From: Myxococcus eversor
Lineage (GTDB): Bacteria > Myxococcota > Myxococcia > Myxococcales > Myxococcaceae
Assembly (NCBI RefSeq): GCF_010894455.1
Contig: NZ_JAAIXY010000042.1
Location: 1 to 34,514 of the forward strand
DNA length: 34,514 nucleotides
Direction of reading: 5' to 3'
Shown here: piece after piece, positions 1 to 9,000 of the stretch
How the letters are laid out: every line of letters begins with the position of its first letter
Position numbering within the stretch: the first letter of the stretch is position 1
Translations under genes and position numbers: made by a program
The notes under the pieces: model-generated
Databases searched by the model: none
The model's input: only the letters and a program-made list of their open reading frames with translations
What the model was told of the DNA's origin: nothing

Positions 1-1
1 C

Positions 2-3000
2 GAGCCCGCCAGCGCCGCCTACAACATGCCCGCGGCTCTGCGCCTGACGGGCGCCCTGGATGTCTCCTCTCTCCAACGCGCCCTCTCCGAGCTCGTCCGT
101 CGCCACGAGTCCCTCCGCACCTCCTTCCGAGACACCAACGGCCGGCCCGTGCAGGTCATCTCGCCGCCCGGGGACTTCTCGATACCGGTGGTGGACCTGT
201 CCGCCCACGCGGCGCGGGAAGCCGAGGTCCGACGCCTCGCCGAGCAGGATGCGAGCTCGCCCTTCAATCTCGCAACCAGCCCACTGCTGCGCACCACCCT
301 GGCGCGGTTGAGCGGCTCCGAGCACGTGCTGCTGCTCAACATGCACCACATCATCACCGACGGCTGGTCCATGGGCGTGCTGGTGCGTGAGGTGGCCGCC
401 CTCTACGAAGCCTTCTCCGTCGGCCAGCCCTCGCCCCTGCCTGAGCCGCCGGTGCAGTACGCCGACTTCGCCGTGTGGCAGCGCTCGTGGCTCCAGGGCG
501 AGGTCCTGGAGGCCCAGCTCGACTGGTGGCGCAAGCACCTGGAAGGCGCACCCGCGCTGCTGGAACTGCCCACCGACAGGCCCCGTCCGGCCACGCGCAC
601 CTACCAGGGGGCGACGCAGTCCATCACGCTGCCGCGCGAGCTGTCCGAGTCGCTGACCGCGCTCGGCCGCCGCGAGGGCGTCACGCCCTTCATGTTGCTC
701 CTGGCCGCCTTCCAGGTGCTCCTGTCCCGCTACTCGGGTCAGGACGACATCACCGTGGGCTCGCCCATCGCGGGCCGGCGCATGGCCGAGCTGGAGGGCC
801 TCATCGGCTTCTTCCTCAACACGCTCGTGCTGCGCACGCGGCTGCACGGCGACTCCTCGTTCCGCGAAGTGCTGGCGAGCGTGAAGGAGACCACGCTCGG
901 CGCCTTCGCCCACCAGGACATCCCCTTCGAGAAGCTCGTCGAGGAGCTCGCCCCGGAGCGCTCCCTGGGGCACTCGCCCCTGTTCCAGGTGATGTTCGCC
1001 CTGCAGAACGTCCCGGCCGGGGAGCTCCAGCTCCCAGGCCTCACCCTGCGTCAGGAGAATCAGGACAGCACCACGACGAAGTTCGACCTGACGCTGCTCG
1101 CCGCCGAGGAGCCGCGCGGCCTCCGGCTCACCGCGGAGTACAGCACGGCTCTCTTCGACGACAGCACCGTGGCGCGGCTGCTCGGCCACCTCCAGACGCT
1201 GCTGCGCGGCGCAGTGGCCCGGCCAGAGGCCCGCCTGTCGGAGCTGCCGCTCCTGGAGGAGCCCGAGCGCCACACGCTCCTCCGCGAGTGGAATGGCGCG
1301 CGGGCCGACTACCCGCCCGAGGCCTGCCTCCACACCCTCATCGAAGCCCAGGTGGAGCACACGCCGGACGCGGTGGCCCTCGCCTTCGAGGGCGCGACGC
1401 TCACCTACCGGCAGCTCGACGAGCGCGCCAACCAGCTCGCATGGCACCTGCGCTCGCTGGGCGTCGGCCCCGAGGTGCGCGTCGGCCTCTTCCTCGAGCG
1501 CTCGCTGGAAATGGTGGTCGCCTTGCTGGCCACGTTGAAGGCCGGTGGTGCCTACGTCCCCTTCGACCCGGCCTACCCGGCCCAGCGCCTCGCGTGGATG
1601 CTCGAGGACACCACCCCTCCGGTGCTCCTCACCCAGCAGCACCTGTTGGCCAACCTGCCGCCCCACTCCGCCCAGGTGCTGTGTCTGGACACGGAGTGGT
1701 CCACCGTGGCCCGCCGGCGGGCGGACCGGCTCGCGCCGCTCGCGGGACCGGATGCGCTGGCCTACGTCATCTTCACCTCGGGCAGCACTGGCCGGCCCAA
1801 GGGGGCGATGAACGCCCACCGCGCCGTCGTCAACCGCCTGCTGTGGATGCAGGACGCATACGGGCTGACGGCGGCCGACACGGTGCTGCAGAAGACGCCC
1901 TTCAGCTTCGATGTGTCCGTCTGGGAGTTCTTCTGGCCGTTGATGACGGGTGCGCGGCTGGTGGTCGCGAAGCCCGGTGGCCACCAGGATCCGACGTATC
2001 TGGTGCGCCTCATCGCGGAGGAGACCGTCACCACCCTGCACTTCGTGCCCTCCATGCTCCAGGCCTTCCTGGAGGAGCCGGGGCTGGAGCGGTGCACCTC
2101 GCTTCAACGGGTGGTGTGCAGTGGCGAGGCCCTCCCCCTGGAGCTGGCGCGGCGCTGCCTTCAGCGGCTGCCCGGGGCGGGCCTGCACAACCTCTATGGC
2201 CCCACCGAGGCCGCGGTCGACGTCAGCTTCCACCCGTGCGTGCGCGACGAGCCGTACCACTCGGTGCCCATTGGCCGTCCCGTCGCCAACACGCAGCTCC
2301 GCCTGCTGGATGCGCACCTGCGGCCCGTTCCCATCGGCGTGCCGGGCGAGCTGTTCATCGGCGGCGTGCAGGTGGGGCGCGGCTACCTGGGTCGCCCGGA
2401 GCTGACGGCGGAGCGCTTCGTCCCGGATGACTTCAGCGACACGCCGGGCGCGCGGCTGTACCGCACCGGCGATCTGGCGCGCTGGCGCTCCGACGGCACG
2501 GTGGAGTACCTGGGCCGCGTCGACTTCCAGGTGAAGCTGCGCGGCTTCCGCATCGAGTTGGGTGAAATCGAAGCCGCCCTCCGGACCCTCCCGGACGTGG
2601 CCGACACCGTGGTGGTGGTCCGCGAGGACGGGGCCGCCGGCGCGCGGCTGGTGGCCTACCTCGTGCCCGCCGCTTCCGTCGCCCTGGACACCCAGGCCCT
2701 GCGAGCCTCCCTGACGCAGCGGCTGCCAGGGTTCATGGTGCCCTCCGCCTTCGTCACGCTGCCTGCCCTGCCCCTGTCGCCCAGCGGCAAGGTGGACCGC
2801 AAGGCCCTGCCCGCTCCGGAGGCTTCTCACCAGCAGTTGGAGCAGGCCTTTGTCGCGCCTCGGAACGCGATGGAGCTGGAGGTGGCCCGCGCCTTCGAGG
2901 AGGTGCTGGACCTGAATCCGATTGGCGCCCGCGGCCACTTCTTCGAGCTGGGAGGCCACTCGCTGCTGGCCACCCAGCTGGTCTCTCGCGTGCGCGAGGC

Positions 3001-3095
3001 CTTCCAGGTGGAACTGCCCCTGCGGGCGCTCTTCGAGGCGCCCACCGTGGAGCAGCTCGCGTTGCGCATCCAGGCCCGCCAGTCCACTCAGGTGG
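2..3095 (+). other. Module a of left NRPS: C (partial)-A(Ser)-PCP
   Basis: The condensation domain lacks only its extreme N-terminus. Its catalytic HHIITDG begins at 344. The adenylation domain spans about 1290-2830 and contains FTSGSTGRPKG, YGPTE, YRTGD and the terminal SGKVDRK lysine. Reading the pocket residues against the GrsA positions, starting at Asp 1910, gives D-V-W-H-V-S-L-V-D-K, a classic serine code. The carrier protein attaches its phosphopantetheine at the Ser codon at 2960 (LGGHSLL). The same ten-residue code occurs in the last module of the right-hand NRPS, but the two genes encode it with different codon habits. Confidence 0.85.
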
Positions 3096-6000
3096 GGGAC
3101 GCCCGGGTCCCCGCGCTGACGCGCGCTTCCCGCGACGGCGTGCTGCCGCTGTCCTTCGCCCAGCAGCGCCTGTGGTTCCTGCATCAGCTGGAGCCTGGCA
3201 GCGCCTTCTACAACGTCCCCATCGTCCTGACGCTGAGGGGAGTCCTGTCGGAGGACGCGCTGGAGCGCGGCTTCCAGGAGCTGGTCCGCCGTCATGAATC
3301 CCTGCGCACCGTCTTCCGCACCGAGGGCGGCGCGCCCGTGCAGGTCATCCTCCCGGGAGGCTCGGCGCAACTGGAGCGGGTGGACCTGCGCGGCCTGCCC
3401 GAGGCCGAGCGTCAAGCCGAAGCGCGACGCAGGGCCGAGCAGGAGGCCATGCGTCCCTTCGACCTGGAGACCGGCCCGCTGCTGAGGACGACGCTGCTGA
3501 AGCTGGCCGCCGAGGAGCACCTGCTGGTGCTGGTGCAGCACCACATCGTCTCCGACGGCTGGTCCATGGGCGTGCTGGTGCGCGAGATGGCGGCCCTCTA
3601 CGCGGCCTTCCGCGCTGGCCAGCCCTCGCCCCTGCCGGAACTGCCGGCGCAGTACGCCGACTACGCGGTGTGGCAGCGCTCGTGGCTCCAAGGGGAGACA
3701 CTGGACGCCCAGCTCTCCTGGTGGCGCAAGCACCTGGAGGGCGCGCCCGCCGCCCTGGAGCTGCCCACCGACAGGCCCCGCCCCGCCATCCAGTCCTTCC
3801 GGGGAGCGCTTCACACGCGCGTGCTGCCGAGCGCACTGGCCGACTCGCTCCAGGCCCTCGGCCACCGAGAGGGCACGACGCTCTTCATGGTGCTGCTCGC
3901 CGGCTTCGAGGTGGTCCTCTCCCGGTACTCGGGGCAGGAGGACTTCGTCATCGGCACGGACATCGCCAACCGCAACCGCGCGGAGACCGAAGGCCTCATC
4001 GGCTTCTTCATCAACCAGCTGGCGCTGCGCGCCCAGGTGGGCGGAGACCCGAGCTTCCGCGAGCTGCTCGGCCGCGTGCGAGCCACCGCCCTGGACGCCT
4101 ATGCCCACCAGGACCTGCCCTTCGAGGAACTGGTCAGGGTCATCAACCCCGAGCGGAGCCTCGGCCGCGCGCCCCTCTTCCAGGTGAAGCTGGTGCTCCA
4201 GAACCAGCCCACCACCGTCCTGAAGGTGCCCGGCCTCACCTTCACGCCCGAGGGCACCCACGAGGCCGCCTCGCGCCTGGACCTCACCCTCTCCATCATC
4301 CCGACGGCGCAGGGCCTGGCCTGCACGTGCGAGTACCGCACCGACCTCTTCGAGCCCGCCACCATCGACAGGCTGATGCGGCACCTGGGCACGGTGCTGG
4401 AGGCCGCCGCGGCAAGGCCCGAGACGCCGGTGTCCTGCCTGCCGCTGCTGTCCGAGGAGGAGCAGCGTCAGGTGCTGGTGGAGTGGAACGCCACCGCCCG
4501 CGACTTCCCCCGCGAAAGCTGCATCCACCACCTCTTCGAAGCCCAGGCCCGCGACACTCCGGACGCGGTGGCCCTTCGTTTCGGCGACGACTCGCTCACC
4601 TATGCCCAACTGGACGCCCGCGCCAACCAGTTGGCGCACCACCTGCGCTCACTGGGCATCGGCCCGGACACCCTCGTCGCGCTCTTCCTGGAGCGCTCCC
4701 TGGCGCTGGTGACGGCCATGCTCGGCGTCCTCAAGGCGGGAGGCGCCTTCGTTCCGCTGGACCCGACCTACCCTTCCGAGCGCCTCGGCTTCATGCTGGC
4801 CGACTCGGCGGCCCCGGTCGTCATCACCCTGGAGCACCTGGCGGACGAGCTGCCCTCGCGAGGTGAGCTGTACGTGCTGCTCGACGCGGATGCGCGGCTG
4901 CTCGCACGCCAGCCGCGATCGCCTCCTGAATCCAGGGTGACGGCCGAAAGCCTCGCGTACGTCCTCTATACCTCCGGCAGCACCGGCCGCCCCAAGGGCG
5001 TCATGGTCACCCAGCGGGGCATCGCCCACTACCTCGCGTGGGCACTCCAGGAGTACCGCGTGTCCTCCGGGCAGAGCGCCCCGGTGCATACCTCCGTCGC
5101 CTTCGACGCCACCCTCACCAGCCTCTTCGCGCCGCTGCTGGCTGGCGGCTCCGTGCACCTGCTGCCCTCCGGCAATGAGCTGGAGGCCCTCGCCCAGTCC
5201 CTCCGCACTCACCGCCACGGCCTGGTCAAGCTCACCCCCGCCCACCTCCAGGCCCTGCTGGACCTGATGTCCGCCCAGGAGCTGGCGCTCCAGGAAGGCA
5301 CCTTCGTCGTCGGTGGCGAAGCCCTGCCCGCCGCCACCGTGGAGCGCTGGCGCCGGCTGGCCCCGCGTGTGCGCCTCATCAACGAGTACGGCCCCACCGA
5401 GACGGTGGTCGGCTGCTCCATCCATGACTTGAACGAGAGCGGCCTGGTCCATGGGGCCGTCCCCATTGGCCGACCCATCGCCAATACGGCGCTCTACATC
5501 CTCGATGCGAGGCTGCGGCCGGTGCCCGTGGGTGTCACGGGTGAGCTGTATATCGGCGGAGCGGGTGTCGCGCGCGGCTACCTGCGCCGGCCGGAGCTCA
5601 CCGCCGAGCGCTTCATCCCCGATGCCTTCAGCACCGTGCCCGGTGCGCGGCTGTACCGCACGGGCGACCTGGCGCGCTTCCTTCCGGACGGCCGTCTCGA
5701 CTTCCTGGGCCGCCGAGATGGGCAGGTGAAGCTGCGCGGCTTCCGCATCGAGCTGGGCGAGGTGGAGAGCGCCCTGCGCCAGTTCTCGCAGGTGCGGGAG
5801 GCGGTGGCGGTGGTGCGCGAGGACTCGCCTGGCGACAAGCGTCTGGTGGCCTACCTCGTCGCCCCGGGGGCGGACGTCTCGGCGCTCCGGGACGCCCTGC
5901 GCCAGAAGCTCCCCGAGTACCTGGTGCCCTCGGTGCTCGTGCTCCTCGACGCCCTGCCGCTGACGGCCAACGGCAAGGTGGACCGCAGGGCGCTTCCCGT

Positions 6001-9000
6001 TCCGGAGCTGCGCACGGCCGAGCCCGAGTCCTTCGCCGCCCCGCGCACCCCCACAGAGCACGCGCTCGCCGCCATCTTCCGCGAAGTGCTGAACGTCTCG
6101 CAGGTAGGCCTTCACGATGACTTCTTCGAGCTGGGGGGCCACTCGCTGCTGGCCACCCAGTTGATCTCCCGCGTGCGCGAGGCCTTCCAGGTGGAGCTGC
6201 CCCTGCGGGCGCTTTTCGCGGCCCCCACCGTGGAGCAACTCACGCCGCGCATCGAGACCCTCCAGGCCACTGGCGAGGGGGACGCCCGGATGCCAGCGCT
6301 GACGCGCGCCTCCCGCGATGGCGTGCTGCCGCTGTCCTTCGCGCAGCAGCGCCTGTGGTTCCTGCATCAACTGGAGCCTGGCAGCGCCTTCTACAACGTC
6401 CCCATCGTCCTGACGCTGAAGGGGGCCCTGTCCGAGGATGCGCTGGAGCGCAGCTTCCAGGAGTTGGTCCGCCGTCATGAATCCCTGCGCACCGTCTTCC
6501 GCACCGAGGGCGGCGCGCCCGTGCAGATCATCCTCCCGGTGGGCTCCTCGAAGCTGGAGCGGGTGGACCTGAGCAGTCTGCCCGAGGCCGAGCGTCAAGC
6601 CGAAGCGCGACGCAGGGCCGAGCAAGAGGCAGTGCGTCCCTTCGACCTGGAGACCGGCCCGCTGCTGAGGACGACGCTGCTGAAGCTGGCCGCCGACGAG
6701 CACCTGCTGGTGCTCAACATGCACCACATCGTCTCCGATGGCTGGTCCATGGGTGTGGTGGTGCGTGAGATGGGCGCCATCTATGAGGGCTTGCGCCAGG
6801 GCCGGCCCGTGGCCCTGCCGGAGCTGCCGGTGCAGTACGTCGACTACGCGGTGTGGCAGCGAGACTGGCTCAAGGGCGCGGTGCTGGAGGAGCAGCTGGG
6901 CTGGTGGAAGCAGCACCTGAGCGGCGCGCCGCCGGTACTGGAGCTGCCCACCGACAGGCCGCGTCCCGCCTTCCTGTCCTACCGCGGCGATTCGTACCCC
7001 GTGCGCCTGCCGCGCCAGCTGTCCGAGGCGCTCAAGGCCCTGTGCCAGAAGGAGGGCGTCACCCCCTTCATGGCCCTGCTGGCCGTCTACCAGTTGCTGC
7101 TCTCGCGCTACTCGGGTCAGGAGGACATCACCGTCGGCTCGCCCATCGCCGGCCGCCGGCGCGGGGAGCTGGAGGGCCTCATCGGCTTCTTCATCAACAC
7201 GCTCGTGCTGCGCACGCGCCTGGAGGGCAACGTCTCCTTCCGCCAGTTGCTGGCGAGCGTGAAGGAGACCACGCTCGGCGCCTTCGCCCACCAGGACATC
7301 CCCTTCGAGAAGCTCGTCGAGGAGCTCGCCCCGGAGCGCTCCCTGGGCCGCACTCCGCTCTTCCAGGTGATGTTCGTTCTGCAGAACCTCCCGACCGGGG
7401 AGCTCCATCTGCCGGGCATCACCCTGCATCAGGAGAAGCAGGAGCACACCACGACGAAGTTCGACCTGACGCTCGCGCTCGCCGAAGGCCCGGACGGCTT
7501 CGGCGGCGGCCTCACCTACAGCACCGACCTGTTCGACCCGGCCACCGCGGCGCGCTTGATGCGCCACTTCCAGGTGCTCCTGGAGGCCGTCACCGCCCGT
7601 CCCGACACCGCCCTGCGGGAGCTGCCCCTGCTGCCCCCCGACGAGCGCCACCAGGTGCTCGTCGACTGGAACGACACACGCGCGGACTTCCCCCGCGAGG
7701 CCACGCTCCACTCGCTCTTCCAGGCCCAGGCGCGGCGCACGCCCGGGGCCACCGCCCTCGTCTCCGAGTCCGCCACCCTCACCTACCGCCAGCTCGACGA
7801 GGACTCCACGCGCCTGGCCCTGCACCTGCGCTCGCTGGGCGCCGGCCCCGACACCCGTGTCGCCCTCTGCCTCGAGCGCTCCTGCGAGCTGGTCGTCGCC
7901 ATCCTCGCCATCCTCAAGGCTGGCGCGGCCTGGGTTCCGCTCGATCCGGAATACCCCTCCGGGCGCCTGGCCTTCATGCTCAAGGACTGCGGCGCGAAGC
8001 TGCTGCTCACCCGCTCCGACCTGCTCCAGGCCCTGCCCTCCACCCAGGTCCCCCTCCTGCGGTTGGACGCGCTGGACGCACTGCCTTCGCCCGAGGGCAT
8101 CGCCCTGCCAGAGCCCGAGGCCCTCAGCCCCGCCTACGTCATCTACACCTCGGGCAGCACCGGCCTTCCCAAGGGTGTCCAGGTGGCCCACCGCGCCGTC
8201 ATCAACCACCTGCACTGGCGCCAGCGGCACTTTCCCATGGGGCCACAGGAGGCCTTCCTGCAGAAGGCCTCCTTCAGCTTCGACATCTCCGTCTGGGAGA
8301 TGTTCGCGCCCCTGCTGACCGGGGCCCGGCTCGTGCTCGCCCGCCCCGGGGGCCAGAGAGATTCCGAGTATCTGGTGCGGACCGTGAGGCGCCACGCCAT
8401 CACCCACCTGCACTTCGGCCCCGCCCCCCTCAGCGCCTTCCTGCAGACGCCGGACGTCGAGCACTGCCAGTCGCTGCGCTTCGTCTTCTGCGGCGGCGAG
8501 CCCCTCACCCACGAGCTGCACGCGCGCTTCGGCTCCAGGCTGAGCGCCCGGCTCGTCCACCAGTATGGGCCCACGGAGGCCTGCATCGACTGCACCGCCT
8601 GGGAATGCCCTCCGCCCCCCGTCTCCACGCTGCCCCTCGGCCGCCCCATCTCCAACACCCAGGCCTACGTGGTGGACGCCTCGCTGCGGCCCGTGCCCGT
8701 GGGCGTCCCGGGCGAGCTGCTCATCGGTGGTGAGGCCCTGGCCCTCGGCTACCTGGGCCGTCCCGAGCTGACGGCGGAGCGCTTCGTCCCGGATGACTTC
8801 AGCGTCGCGCCCGGTGCCCGCCTCTACCGCACCGGTGACAAGGTGCGCTGGCAGGCCGATGGGACGCTGGAGTTCCTCGGCCGCTTCGACTCGCAGGTGA
8901 AGCTGCGCGGCTTCCGCATCGAGCCAGGAGAGGTGGAGGCCGCACTGCTCACGCACCTCGAGGTGCGTGAGGCCGTCGTCATCGCCCGCGAGGACTCCCC

